A DNA stretch of 64,000 nt from Ruminococcus sp. (GTDB lineage Bacteria > Bacillota > Clostridia > Oscillospirales > Ruminococcaceae), in assembly GCA_017542475.1 (NCBI GenBank), contig JAFXXD010000038.1:186001-250000 (forward strand), given 5' to 3'. The translations under genes were made by a program, and so were the position numbers. The notes under the pieces were generated by a model that was not told the origin of the DNA, did no database searches, and was given only the letters and a program-made list of their open reading frames with translations. This document shows positions 51,340 to 59,917 of this stretch, in pieces. Positions within the stretch are counted from its first letter, which is position 1. The number at the start of each line of letters is the position of its first letter.

Positions 51340-52332
51340 TCAAAATACTTCGTATATCTGCGGACGGTTCATCAGCTTGCCGAGCGCGTCCCTTACATCT
51401 CCGCCCTCGAAGAGCACCTTGTTGAGCTGCTCAGTGATAGGCATTTCGACGCCGAGCTTCTTCGCGAGCTGATATGCCACCTTGCAGCAGTAGTAGCCCT
51501 CGACCGTGCCGACACGCTTTACAGCCTCCTCGGGAGAAATGCCCTGACCGATGAGGATTCCCGCGCGTCTGTTGCGGCTGTGCATACTCGTGCAGGTGAC
51601 GATGAGGTCGCCGATGCCCGTAAGTCCGCTGAAAGTCTCTACCTTGGCGCCCGCCGCCTTTCCGAGACGCGCTATCTCGTGGATACCGCGTGTCATAAGC
51701 GCAGCCTTGGTGTTGTCGCCGTAGCCCATACCGTCGCAGATACCGCAGCACAGTGCTATGATGTTTTTCAGCGCGCCGCCGAGCTCGCAGCCGATGACAT
51801 CGTCGTTGAGGTACAGTCTCAGGAAGCTGTTTCCGAGCTCCGACTGTATGTACTTCGCAGCCTCAGCGTCCTCGGACGCGCAAGCCATAGTGGTAGGCAC
51901 GCAGCGAGCTACCTCCTCAGCGTGTGACGGTCCCGACAGCACAACGAGGCGCTTGACGTCGAGCTCCTCACTGATGACCTCGCTGAGTCGCTTCAGGCTG
52001 CCCTCCTCGAGACCCTTACCTGTGTTCACGACTATCATATGGTCGTCGATGTAGGGCTTTGCCTCCTGCGCAACTCCGCGCACGAACGACGAGGGTATGC
52101 CGAATATGAGGATATCACAGCCCTTGATGCAGGAGATGTCGCTCGTGAGGACTATCTCCTTCGGTATCTGCACGCCCGGGAGCTTCTGCTGGTGCTCGCC
52201 GTGAGCGAGGATATCGTCTATCTCCGACTGGAACTTCGACCATACGGTAACGTCGTGCTTGCCGCACTGCTTAGCCATAATAGCGATGGCGAGACCGAAT
52301 CCGCCCGAGCCGAGTATAACTATCTTTGCCAT
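51340..52332 (-). CDS. gpsA: NAD(P)-dependent glycerol-3-phosphate dehydrogenase
   Basis: A 330-residue enzyme that reduces dihydroxyacetone phosphate to sn-glycerol-3-phosphate for phospholipids. The N-terminal Rossmann motif is VILGSGGFGLAIA (GxGxxG/A type), followed by IFGIPSSFVR and LSGPSHAEEVA (family hallmark). KNIIALCCGICDGMGYGDNTKAAL carries the catalytic-Lys region. It follows plsY by 17 bases, and the two genes make successive steps of the same pathway. Length is normal. Confidence 0.96.
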   Translation of the reverse strand: MAKIVILGSGGFGLAIAIMAKQCGKHDVTVWSKFQSEIDDILAHGEHQQKLPGVQIPKEIVLTSDISCIKGCDILIFGIPSSFVRGVAQEAKPYIDDHMIVVNTGKGLEEGSLKRLSEVISEELDVKRLVVLSGPSHAEEVARCVPTTMACASEDAEAAKYIQSELGNSFLRLYLNDDVIGCELGGALKNIIALCCGICDGMGYGDNTKAALMTRGIHEIARLGKAAGAKVETFSGLTGIGDLIVTCTSMHSRNRRAGILIGQGISPEEAVKRVGTVEGYYCCKVAYQLAKKLGVEMPITEQLNKVLFEGGDVRDALGKLMNRPQIYEVF

Positions 52333-52349
52333 ATCAGTACCTCCCCTGC

Positions 52350-53027
52350 TCAGCCTGCAAATCTTGAGCTGAACGAGAACTTAGTCTCCGTGTTGTTGAG
52401 CAGACGCTCGATGTTGGAGCGGTGCATCCATATTATCAGAGCCGCCATAGGGAGCGACAGTATCAGGTACAGGAAGCTCCTGCCGAACGAGCTGCCGTTA
52501 ACTATGAGCGACATCATAAATACCGCGAGAGGTCCGTAAGCCGTCGCCATAATGGAAGAAAGCGATACGTACTTGGATATCGCGAGTATAACTACGAAAA
52601 TCGCGAGCAGAGCGATGAACACTCTCCAGTCGAGAGCGAGGAAGGAAGCTGCTCCCACGAGGACGCCCTTGCCGCCCTTGAAGCCGTAGTACACGGGGAA
52701 GATGTGTCCGATTATCGCGAACAGAGCCGCGATGTAGCCGATGTAGTGCACATCGTTATCGGGCAGGAAGCCTACCTTCAGCCAGCCCGCGATAACACGC
52801 GCGAGTGCTACCGCTACAACGCCCTTCAGCAGGTCGCCGAGGAGAGTTAGTCCCGCACAGGCAGGTCCGCAGCAGCGGTAGGTATTTGTCAGACCTGCGT
52901 TCCTGCTGCCCATCGTGCGTATGTCCTTGCCCCTTACGAGCTGTACCACGATTATCGAGAAATTGAGACTGCCGAGGAAATACCCTATCGCGGCAGCTAT
53001 CACAAGAGCGAATAACACTTTTATCAT
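52350..53027 (-). CDS. plsY: Glycerol-3-phosphate acyltransferase PlsY
   Basis: A 225-residue integral membrane enzyme that transfers the acyl group from acyl-phosphate to sn-glycerol-3-phosphate, the first step of phospholipid synthesis in Firmicutes. PlsY motifs are visible: GSLNFSIIV near residue 20, GSRNAGLTNTYRCCG near residue 42, and KGGKGVLVGAASFLALDW near residue 120. Five or so hydrophobic helices. The start codon overlaps the der stop by four bases, and gpsA, which makes its substrate, is next. Confidence 0.95.
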   Translation of the reverse strand: MIKVLFALVIAAAIGYFLGSLNFSIIVVQLVRGKDIRTMGSRNAGLTNTYRCCGPACAGLTLLGDLLKGVVAVALARVIAGWLKVGFLPDNDVHYIGYIAALFAIIGHIFPVYYGFKGGKGVLVGAASFLALDWRVFIALLAIFVVILAISKYVSLSSIMATAYGPLAVFMMSLIVNGSSFGRSFLYLILSLPMAALIIWMHRSNIERLLNNTETKFSFSSRFAG

Positions 53028-54352
53028 TTGTCGTTTCCTCCTCTTTCACGGACTATAAAGCGCACAGGCGTTCCTTCAAGTCCGAACGTTGAACGTATCT
53101 GATTTTCGATGTATCTTCTGTAAGAAAAATGGAAAAGGTCTGCCCTGTTCACGAATGTGACGAAGGTAGGCGGCTTTGTCGAGGGCTGGGTCATATAGTA
53201 TATCTTCAGTCTCCTGCCCTTATCCGACGGCGGCTGCACCCTTGTAGTAGCATATGCGAGAACATCGTTGAGCATACCTGTTGATATGCGCATACTGTTC
53301 TGACCGTAGGTGTACTTGATAAGCTCGTACAGCTTGTTTATGCGCTGTCCCGTCTTAGCCGAGATGAACACGAACGGTACATACGACATAAAGCTGAAAT
53401 CGTTCTCGAGCTTGGTGCGGAACTCCTGCATAGTCTTGTCGTCCTTCTCAACAAGGTCCCACTTGTTGACGGCGACAACGCACGCCTTTCCCTGCTCGTG
53501 AGCATAGCCCGCGACCTTTGAATCCTGCTCTGTGAAGCCCTCTGTCGCGTCGAGCATTATCACGCAGACGTCGGCGCGGTCGACTGCCATATATGCGCGG
53601 AGCACGCTGTAGTGCTCGACCTTGTCCGTCACCTTCGACTTCTTGCGTATGCCCGCGGTGTCGATGAATACGAACTTGCCGTACTCGTTCTCGATGACGG
53701 TGTCCGTGGAATCGCGCGTAGTACCCGCGATATCGGAAACGATAACGCGCTCCTCGCCCGCTATCTTGTTTATCAGCGAGGACTTGCCCGCATTCGGCTT
53801 GCCTATCACGGCGACCTTTATCATATCCTCGCCGTACTCCTCCTCGTTCGTTTCGGGAAGATATTCGTAAATCGCGTCGAGCATATCGCCCGTGCCGTGA
53901 CCGTGCACCGACGATATCGGGAAGGGCTCGCCGAGACCGAGATTGTAGAACTCGTACAGCTCGAGCGGCGGCTCTCCGAGGTTATCGACCTTGTTCACCG
54001 CGAGGATTACGGGCTTGCCGCTCTTGATGAGCATCTGCGATACGGCGTAGTCGTCGGCGGTGACTCCGCACCGTATATCCGTGACGAAAACTATCACGTC
54101 CGCCTTTTCTATCGCGAGCTCGGACTGGCGTCTCATCTGCGAGAGGATAACGTCGTCGCTGTCGGGCTCGATACCGCCCGTGTCCACGACCATAAATTCC
54201 TTGCCGCGCCACTCGCACTTCGAGTAGATACGGTCACGCGTAACTCCCGGGGTGTCCTCCACTATGGAGAGGCGCTGACCTATCAGCTTGTTGAACAGCG
54301 TGGACTTGCCGACATTCGGACGTCCGACAACTGCAACTATCGGAAGTGACAT
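53024..54352 (-). CDS. der: Ribosome-assembly GTPase Der (EngA)
   Basis: A 442-residue tandem GTPase needed for 50S ribosome assembly. Two complete G domains are visible: GRPNVGKST near residue 10 with DTPGVTRDR, then GKPNAGKSSL near residue 184 with DIAGTTRDS and NKWD. The C-terminal KH-like domain ends with a Lys/Arg-rich tail. Length and domain order are standard. It likely heads the der-plsY-gpsA-asn-gltX run, with AAAGGAG upstream of the ATG; it may also be reached from the genes upstream on the same strand. Confidence 0.96.
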   Translation of the reverse strand: MSLPIVAVVGRPNVGKSTLFNKLIGQRLSIVEDTPGVTRDRIYSKCEWRGKEFMVVDTGGIEPDSDDVILSQMRRQSELAIEKADVIVFVTDIRCGVTADDYAVSQMLIKSGKPVILAVNKVDNLGEPPLELYEFYNLGLGEPFPISSVHGHGTGDMLDAIYEYLPETNEEEYGEDMIKVAVIGKPNAGKSSLINKIAGEERVIVSDIAGTTRDSTDTVIENEYGKFVFIDTAGIRKKSKVTDKVEHYSVLRAYMAVDRADVCVIMLDATEGFTEQDSKVAGYAHEQGKACVVAVNKWDLVEKDDKTMQEFRTKLENDFSFMSYVPFVFISAKTGQRINKLYELIKYTYGQNSMRISTGMLNDVLAYATTRVQPPSDKGRRLKIYYMTQPSTKPPTFVTFVNRADLFHFSYRRYIENQIRSTFGLEGTPVRFIVRERGGNDK

Positions 54353-54380
54353 AGTATCACGCTCCTTTCTTTGTATCTGT

Positions 54381-55013
54381 TTATTTTATTGAATCTGCTT
54401 TTTTGAGGTAATCGGTGAGATGAGCGCCGTCCTCATCGTCAACTCCGAGGAAGATGACTTCCTCGCCGTCGAAATCGCCGATGAAGAACTGATCGCTGTT
54501 CACGATCCTTGTCAGGCGCTCGAAAAACGCATTGAGGCTGTACGCAAAGACCTCCTTATCTTGCTCGTCTCTGCCGAAATTGATTATCTGCCCGACCCTG
54601 CCCCTTTCGTCGGGGTCGAGGTCAAGACCGAGGAAGTTTCCGCCTCCGTCTGCACATATCGGTATCCACTTAGCGCTGGCATACTGCCTCTTGATGAAGC
54701 CCTCGGGCTTCGAGGTGAAGTGCTCTGTGCCTTCATCGCGGTGCTTTTCGGCGAGCTCCGACCAGTGGCTTACCTCGGATACGACCTCGTCAAGGCTCAG
54801 GAAGTGGAAGCCCAGTATCACGCCGCACATTGCCTCGGGGTCGTCGCCGTTATTGGCGAGATAGAGCTCCTTGAGCTCTGTCGGCAAGCGTATCCCAAGC
54901 GCCCTCTCGGCGGCAACGAGCTTGTCAAGAGTCGCACACCCGTTGAGTTTGTCCCTCAGGGACGGCATTTTCGCGAAAAGCGCCTGCTTGTAAGTGCTCC
55001 ACGCGTTCAGCAT
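54381..55013 (-). CDS. SMI1/KNR4-family protein
   Basis: A 210-residue protein of the SMI1/KNR4 (SUKH) superfamily. Typical elements are ERALGIRLPTELKELYLANNGDD near residue 35, GFHFLSLDEV near residue 65, and WIPICADGGGNFLGLDLDP near residue 110. SUKH proteins include immunity proteins of contact-dependent toxins as well as general regulators; no toxin gene lies here, so I do not call immunity. ATG 55013 is preferred because GAGGTGG is just upstream; a GTG at 55022 is possible. It lies close after the TraX-like gene. Confidence 0.82.
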   Translation of the reverse strand: MLNAWSTYKQALFAKMPSLRDKLNGCATLDKLVAAERALGIRLPTELKELYLANNGDDPEAMCGVILGFHFLSLDEVVSEVSHWSELAEKHRDEGTEHFTSKPEGFIKRQYASAKWIPICADGGGNFLGLDLDPDERGRVGQIINFGRDEQDKEVFAYSLNAFFERLTRIVNSDQFFIGDFDGEEVIFLGVDDEDGAHLTDYLKKADSIK

Positions 55014-55023
55014 ACTGTCCACC

Positions 55024-55800
55024 TCATTTGTTCATTATCATTCTCAATATGACCGCAAGCAAGATATGTGCGGGGTAGAATATGTAAAAGAACCACTTCG
55101 AGAACGTCGGGAAGTGCCCCTTTTTGCCGTTGTAAAAGACCGTCATTATCAGATATGCGGCGATGAAGTCGAAGATGTGTACGAGAGTAACTTCGAGCTT
55201 TATCGGCGCGAAGTCCGTTATCAGCGACGGCAGCGTCGATACGCCGAGGTACACCGCCCATATTGAGAAGTACCATATCGCCCTTGCCTTCGGCTTTTCG
55301 CGGAAAATGTGAAGTCCGAGGATAACGAGAGGCGCAAATATGAACCACTCGGTCATTATCGCTGCCGAGCCGAGACAGCACAGTATCACAAGTCCTATCC
55401 TCTGCCAGAGCTTGAAACGGCTCTCCCACACGCAGAGCGTAAGAAGTCCGAACAGAAGCCCGAACATTACATTAGTCTGCCACCAGCCGTACAATTTGAA
55501 CCACAGCAGATAGTACGGAATCTGTGTGATACAGCCGAAGATGAACAGTCTCAGGGCGTATTTCTTCCGTGAGCGCGTGTATTTGAAGCCGTCCGCCACG
55601 AAGAAGAACATAACCGGAGGCGTGATAAGGCTCAGCTCTATGAATATCCTCTGCCACAGCGGACAGTCCGCGTAATAGCCGTCGGGCGGCGTATCACCGA
55701 TATTCAGCCACGCGAGAAGATGTCCCGTGAACATAAAGAATATGATGATGTACTTTATCGCGTCGCGGTTGATGACCCTTAGTCTGCTTGTCTTCTCCAT
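55024..55800 (-). CDS. TraX-family membrane protein
   Basis: A 258-residue polytopic protein with about eight hydrophobic helices. It starts with a short basic stretch and IKYIIIFFMFTGHLLAW, the TraX pattern in which a conserved His lies in the first helix. TraX of F plasmid N-acetylates pilin, and chromosomal TraX-like proteins in Firmicutes are thought to acylate surface molecules. No conjugation genes are nearby, so this is a chromosomal relative. It follows the DUF512 gene by 10 bases and the SMI1 gene starts just after it. Confidence 0.85.
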   Translation of the reverse strand: MEKTSRLRVINRDAIKYIIIFFMFTGHLLAWLNIGDTPPDGYYADCPLWQRIFIELSLITPPVMFFFVADGFKYTRSRKKYALRLFIFGCITQIPYYLLWFKLYGWWQTNVMFGLLFGLLTLCVWESRFKLWQRIGLVILCCLGSAAIMTEWFIFAPLVILGLHIFREKPKARAIWYFSIWAVYLGVSTLPSLITDFAPIKLEVTLVHIFDFIAAYLIMTVFYNGKKGHFPTFSKWFFYIFYPAHILLAVILRMIMNK

Positions 55801-55810
55801 ATGTCGCCTC

Positions 55811-57136
55811 TCAGTAGGTTATACCCATTATCGCGTCAAGGAACTCGTAGCCGTCGCTCGCGGAGCTTCTCAGCGTCACGCCGAGCTCGCGCTCAACGTC
55901 GGGAACTGTCAGGTCGTCGAGGAAGACATCACTGTCGCGCCTCAGCATTGCCGAGGAAATGAGCAGCTGGTCTCCGAGGTCGCGCCCTTTCAGCTGGGCG
56001 ATAAGGTCCTGAGCGGTGATAAGTCCCGTAACGGTGATAGTATCGCCGAAAAAGTCGTTGCGTATGCGCACGACGTCGCATTTCAGCTGCGGGAAAGCCT
56101 CCTCCGCCTGCTTTGCGAGCTGACAGATTATCGGGTACGGGCTGTAGCCAGTCGCTATCGTGACGCGGCGGTCTCCGCCCTCCCATTCGGCTATTTCAAG
56201 AGCTTTCGTGAATTCGTCCATAAGCGAGCGGAGCATTCCCACGCCGTTTTCGTACTGCGAGTAGTCCTCGTAGAACTCGGCTTCGGGGATATCGCGCTCG
56301 GCTATGAGGAAGAACTCGTCCGACGGGAACACCGTCCGAGTGCCGAATTTCCGCAGGAATTCCTGCTGGTACTCGGCGATGATGTCGATAGTCTCGCCCG
56401 CGGTCTGCTTGTTGAAGGTGGTAAGCGGGTAAAGTCCCTCTCTGTACTTCGTAACTCCGACGGGCACGACTGCCATACTCGTGATATTCGGCATAAGCTC
56501 GCCGAGGTCGCTGAGAGTGCGCCTCAGCTCGTCGCCGTCATTGAGTCCGGGACAGCACACGACCTGACAGTTCAGCTTTATGCCGTTCTCCGCGAGCTGA
56601 CGTATGAATTTCAGCTTCTCGCCCGCGAATCGGTTGTGCATCATCTTCACGCGGAGCTCGGGGTTCGTCGTGTGCACCGACACGTTTATATTGAGCTTCA
56701 TCTTGATTATGCGGTCGATGTCCTCCTGCTTGAGGTTCGTCAGCGTGACGTAATTGCCCTGCAAAAACGACAGACGCGCGTCGTCGTCCTTGAAGTAGAG
56801 CGTCTCGCGCATACCCGGCGGCATCTGGTCGATGAAGCAGAAAACGCAGTTATTGCTGCACCTCTGCTTGCTGTCCATAAGGAAGGTCTCGAACTCGAGC
56901 CCGAGGTCGTCGTACTCGTCCTTCTCGACGCGGAAGGTCAGCTCCTCGCCGTGGCGGACGATATCAAGCGTCACGCTCGTCTCGGCGGCGTAGTACATAT
57001 AATCGAGCACGTCCTTGACCTTGTGCCCGTTTATCGCGGAGAGCAGGTCGCCCTCGCGGACTCCGCACCTCCCCGCGGGAGAGCCGTCAGCAACACTATT
57101 GATCTTTACCATAAGCTCCCTCACGTCCAGAATCAA
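55811..57136 (-). CDS. DUF512 radical-SAM-like protein with PDZ domain
   Basis: A 441-residue protein widespread in Clostridia and cyanobacteria. A PDZ-like domain (~residues 15-60; GRCGVREGDLLSAINGHKV) comes first, then a radical-SAM-type iron-sulfur motif, CSNNCVFCFIDQMP (C-x3-C-x2-C, near residue 94), and the DUF512 C-terminal domain. RLSFLQGNYVTLTNL after the Cys motif is characteristic. The reaction is unknown. In many Firmicutes the gene lies next to der, as it does nearly here. Confidence 0.9.
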   Translation of the reverse strand: MILDVRELMVKINSVADGSPAGRCGVREGDLLSAINGHKVKDVLDYMYYAAETSVTLDIVRHGEELTFRVEKDEYDDLGLEFETFLMDSKQRCSNNCVFCFIDQMPPGMRETLYFKDDDARLSFLQGNYVTLTNLKQEDIDRIIKMKLNINVSVHTTNPELRVKMMHNRFAGEKLKFIRQLAENGIKLNCQVVCCPGLNDGDELRRTLSDLGELMPNITSMAVVPVGVTKYREGLYPLTTFNKQTAGETIDIIAEYQQEFLRKFGTRTVFPSDEFFLIAERDIPEAEFYEDYSQYENGVGMLRSLMDEFTKALEIAEWEGGDRRVTIATGYSPYPIICQLAKQAEEAFPQLKCDVVRIRNDFFGDTITVTGLITAQDLIAQLKGRDLGDQLLISSAMLRRDSDVFLDDLTVPDVERELGVTLRSSASDGYEFLDAIMGITY

Positions 57137-57216
57137 GATGAATCAAATCTGTAAAAATGAAAAGGGGGAGAGAAAGACTTATGCCTCCTCTCCTCCTCAT
57201 GTATCGGGTCAGCCGA

Positions 57217-57402
57217 TTATTCAGCGTCGATCTTCAGAACCTCAACGCCCTTATAGAATCCGCAGTTCTTGCAGACCTTGTGCGGAGCCTTGTATGCGCC
57301 GCAGTTATCGCACTTGCACATTGCAGGTGTCTCAAGCTTCCATACAGCAGAGCGTCTCTTGTCGCGTCTTGCCTTGGAAGTTTTTCTCTTCGGTACAGCC
57401 AT
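57217..57402 (-). CDS. rpmF: 50S ribosomal protein L32
   Basis: A 61-residue ribosomal protein beginning [17 protein letters not shown] with the zinc-binding pairs CDNCGAYK and CKNCGFYKG (C-x2-C...C-x2-C). AGGAGG lies just before the ATG. It follows the yceD/DUF177 gene by 25 bases, the usual operon in bacteria. Confidence 0.97.
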   Translation of the reverse strand: MAVPKRKTSKARRDKRRSAVWKLETPAMCKCDNCGAYKAPHKVCKNCGFYKGVEVLKIDAE

Positions 57403-57427
57403 TCTGGCACCTCCTTACTAATGAGCT

Positions 57428-57883
57428 TCACAGCTCGGTATCAATATGATCGCAGGTCGATTCGTTCAGATCGCAGCCGCACACCATGCAAAGTCCCTTG
57501 CAGTCCTCCTTGCAGAGGTTCTTGGTAGGCAGCCGGAGCAGAAGATCGGTCACTGCAGCTTCATTCAGCTCAATGCTCTCGCCGTCGGCAACGATGTAGT
57601 CGTCGTTGTCGCTGTTGGCGGAAGGAACGACAATATGGTCGAAATCGTAGTGATAAGCTCTCTCGAACTCCTTCAGGCACCTGTCGCAGGTGACGAGGAG
57701 CGTGAGCTCCACGGAATATTCAAGGTAGACAACGCCAGCCCTGTTATACAGTCTGCCCTTCACCGCAACGGGTGAAGCGAAGCTGTAGCCGCGGATATCG
57801 GAAAGCTCGTCCGTACCTATTTCATAGGCGAAATCACGCGATTCTCCGACGATACTGAAAAGTTGTTTTAGGTTGATCTTCAT
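57428..57883 (-). CDS. yceD: YceD/DUF177-family protein
   Basis: A 151-residue protein almost always encoded next to L32 and thought to act in 23S rRNA accumulation or ribosome assembly. It has an N-terminal beta-rich part, CDRCLKEFERAY (~residues 79-90), and a Cys-rich C-terminus with CKEDCKGLCMVCGCDLNESTCDH that could bind zinc. A perfect consensus promoter lies at 57915-57943, so it heads the unit with rpmF, and possibly DUF512 and the genes after it. Confidence 0.92.
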   Translation of the reverse strand: MKINLKQLFSIVGESRDFAYEIGTDELSDIRGYSFASPVAVKGRLYNRAGVVYLEYSVELTLLVTCDRCLKEFERAYHYDFDHIVVPSANSDNDDYIVADGESIELNEAAVTDLLLRLPTKNLCKEDCKGLCMVCGCDLNESTCDHIDTEL

Positions 57884-57914
57884 ATTACAAATCCTTCAGA
57901 GCACCATAAAATAC

Positions 57915-57943
57915 ATTATACACTAATTGACGGGATATGTCAA
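57915..57943 (-). promoter_or_regulatory. Perfect consensus promoter for yceD-rpmF
   Basis: On the minus strand, TTGACA (57938-57943), a 17-base spacer and TATAAT (57915-57920), about 25 bases before the yceD start. Confidence 0.88.
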
Positions 57944-57963
57944 TAGTTTTTCCCGATTTTTTC

Positions 57964-58371
57964 TTACTTGAGGAACTGCTTTACGCTCTCGGGAAGCTCG
58001 CTGTCGTCAGCGGATACTGTGAAGATAACGGATACGTCGTCGCCTGTGAGCTTGTCCAGCTTCTCGAGGAGAGCGCCGAGAGCGTCGTAGTCACGTCCGC
58101 CGATGCGGAAGATACCGTCGATGTAGATGTGTGTGATGTCGTAGTTGCTTGCGAGGAGACCTGCGATGAAGCCGTAGAATGTGTCATAGCCCTCGATAGC
58201 ATAGTACTCTGTATCGCACCATCTTACCTTACGGCTGATGGAATATCTAACTGTAGAGCCTTTCTCTACGCATACAACGTTTCCTGCTGTAGCCTTTACT
58301 GCGTCGTTGATCTGGTCGATGAGTATCTTGGTCTTGCATGTACCCTTTTTACCTGTAATAAGTTTTATCAT
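57964..58371 (-). CDS. Small P-loop-like protein of unknown function
   Basis: A 135-residue protein starting MIKLITGKKGTCKTKILIDQ, a Walker-A-like loop (GxxGxxKT) in which Cys replaces the usual Gly before Lys. A hydrophobic strand ending ITHIYIDGIF near residue 90 could be the Walker B strand, and VSVIFTVSADD is a later strand. The protein seems a minimal P-loop fold with few accessory elements. AAGGAG precedes the ATG. It lies 60 bases downstream of pgi on the same strand. I do not know a function; nucleotide binding is inferred from the loop only. Confidence 0.65.
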   Translation of the reverse strand: MIKLITGKKGTCKTKILIDQINDAVKATAGNVVCVEKGSTVRYSISRKVRWCDTEYYAIEGYDTFYGFIAGLLASNYDITHIYIDGIFRIGGRDYDALGALLEKLDKLTGDDVSVIFTVSADDSELPESVKQFLK

Positions 58372-58432
58372 GGTTTACTCCTTCCATTGCCTTGCGGCAG
58401 TGTATATGGTTTGATTTATCGTAAACTCAGCA

Positions 58433-59767
58433 TCAGCCGAGCTTAGCTTCAAGTGCAGCCTTTGCGCCTTCGTAGCCGGGCTTGCCGAGGAGAGCGAACA
58501 TATTCGACTTGTAGCTCTCAACGCCGGGCTGGTTGAAGGGGTTCACTCCAAGAACATAGCCTGAGATCGCGCAAGCCTTCTCGAAGAAGTATATCATATA
58601 TCCTACGCTCTCTTCCGTTGTGTCGTCGAGCTCGAGGATGATGTTGGGTACTCCGCCCTCTGTGTGAGCGAGGACTGTGCCCTCGAACGCCTTCCTGTTT
58701 ACCACGGACATATTCTGGTTCGTGAGGAAGTTGAGACCGTCGAGGTTCTCGGCATCGGGCTCAAGGAAGAGATCCTTCTTGGGAGTCTTGATGTCAACGA
58801 CTGTCTCGAACATAATGCGGGCGCCGTCCTGTATATACTGACCCATAGAGTGGAGGTCGGTCGAGAATGTTACGGATGCGGGGAAGATACCCTTGTTGTC
58901 CTTGCCCTCGCTCTCGCCGAAGAGCTGCTTGTACCACTCGCTCATCATTACGAAGCTGGGGTCGTAGGAGACGAGCATCTCAACAGCCTTGCCCTTGCGG
59001 TAAAGGATATTTCTGAGAGCTGCATACTTGTAGCAGTCGTTATTATCGAAGTCAGCTGTGAAGTCAGCCTGTGCCTTGGCAGCGCCCTTCATAAGAGCGT
59101 CGATGTCGCAGCCTGCAACAGCTATCGGGAGAAGACCTACTGCTGTGAGCACAGAGAAGCGTCCGCCTACGTCATCGGGGATAACGAAGGTCTCGTAGCC
59201 CTCGGCATCGGAGAGGTTCTTGAGAGTTCCTCTTGCCTTGTCAGTAGTAGCAAAGATGCGGTTCTTAGCCTCTTCCTTGCCGTACTTGTCCTCTACCATC
59301 TTCTTGAAGATGCGGAAAGCAAGCGCGGGCTCTGTGGTCGTGCCCGACTTGGAGATTACGTTTACGGAGAAATCCTTGCCCTCGCAGAGAGAGATTATCT
59401 CATTGAGGTATGTAGGATTGATGCTGTTTCCGACGTAGTAGATGTCGGGTGTTTCCTTCTTCATATTATTGTAAAGGGGCGACTTGAGAAGCTCGATAGC
59501 TGCTCTCGCGCCAAGGTAAGAGCCGCCGATACCAATTACGATGAGGATATCGGAATTGCCCTTTATCTTCTCGGCAGCAGCCTTGATACGAGCGAACTCC
59601 TCCTTGTCGTAGTCGGTGGGGAGACTTACCCAACCCAGAAAATCGTTTCCGAGACCGGTCTTGCTGTGGAGAGTCTCGGCAGCAGCCTCGACCTGAGCCT
59701 TGATACCTGTGAGCTCATCAGCATTGACAAAGTCAGCCAGATATTTTGTGTTAAGCTTTAATGACAT
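58433..59767 (-). CDS. pgi: Glucose-6-phosphate isomerase
   Basis: A 444-residue glycolytic enzyme that interconverts glucose-6-phosphate and fructose-6-phosphate. It is the short clostridial/Bacillus type. Motifs include [14 protein letters not shown] near residue 75, [14 protein letters not shown] near residue 138, and [27 protein letters not shown] near the C-terminus with the conserved phosphosugar-isomerase segment. I start at ATG 59767 with GGAGGT upstream; the frame continues to 59863 without a ribosome site. It has its own promoter at 59835-59863. Confidence 0.96.
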   Translation of the reverse strand: MSLKLNTKYLADFVNADELTGIKAQVEAAAETLHSKTGLGNDFLGWVSLPTDYDKEEFARIKAAAEKIKGNSDILIVIGIGGSYLGARAAIELLKSPLYNNMKKETPDIYYVGNSINPTYLNEIISLCEGKDFSVNVISKSGTTTEPALAFRIFKKMVEDKYGKEEAKNRIFATTDKARGTLKNLSDAEGYETFVIPDDVGGRFSVLTAVGLLPIAVAGCDIDALMKGAAKAQADFTADFDNNDCYKYAALRNILYRKGKAVEMLVSYDPSFVMMSEWYKQLFGESEGKDNKGIFPASVTFSTDLHSMGQYIQDGARIMFETVVDIKTPKKDLFLEPDAENLDGLNFLTNQNMSVVNRKAFEGTVLAHTEGGVPNIILELDDTTEESVGYMIYFFEKACAISGYVLGVNPFNQPGVESYKSNMFALLGKPGYEGAKAALEAKLG

Positions 59768-59834
59768 TTGATTTACCTCCATTATGCACTGCACACTACA
59801 TATAGTATGCCGCACATCATAAATTACCAATCTT

Positions 59835-59863
59835 ATGATACTATATTTTACGAATTTTTTCAA
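59835..59863 (-). promoter_or_regulatory. Promoter for pgi
   Basis: On the minus strand, TTGAAA (59858-59863), a 17-base spacer and TATCAT (59835-59840), giving a leader of about 60 bases. Confidence 0.72.
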
Positions 59864-59917
59864 GTACCTTTATAAAAGTATTTGCACTTTTGTACTTTGT
59901 AGCCAAATTCAACAACT

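Noticed and set aside
54381-55013. SMI1/KNR4 protein as an immunity protein of a toxin system
   Set aside because: No polymorphic toxin, secretion gene or immunity array lies nearby, so the superfamily alone is not enough.
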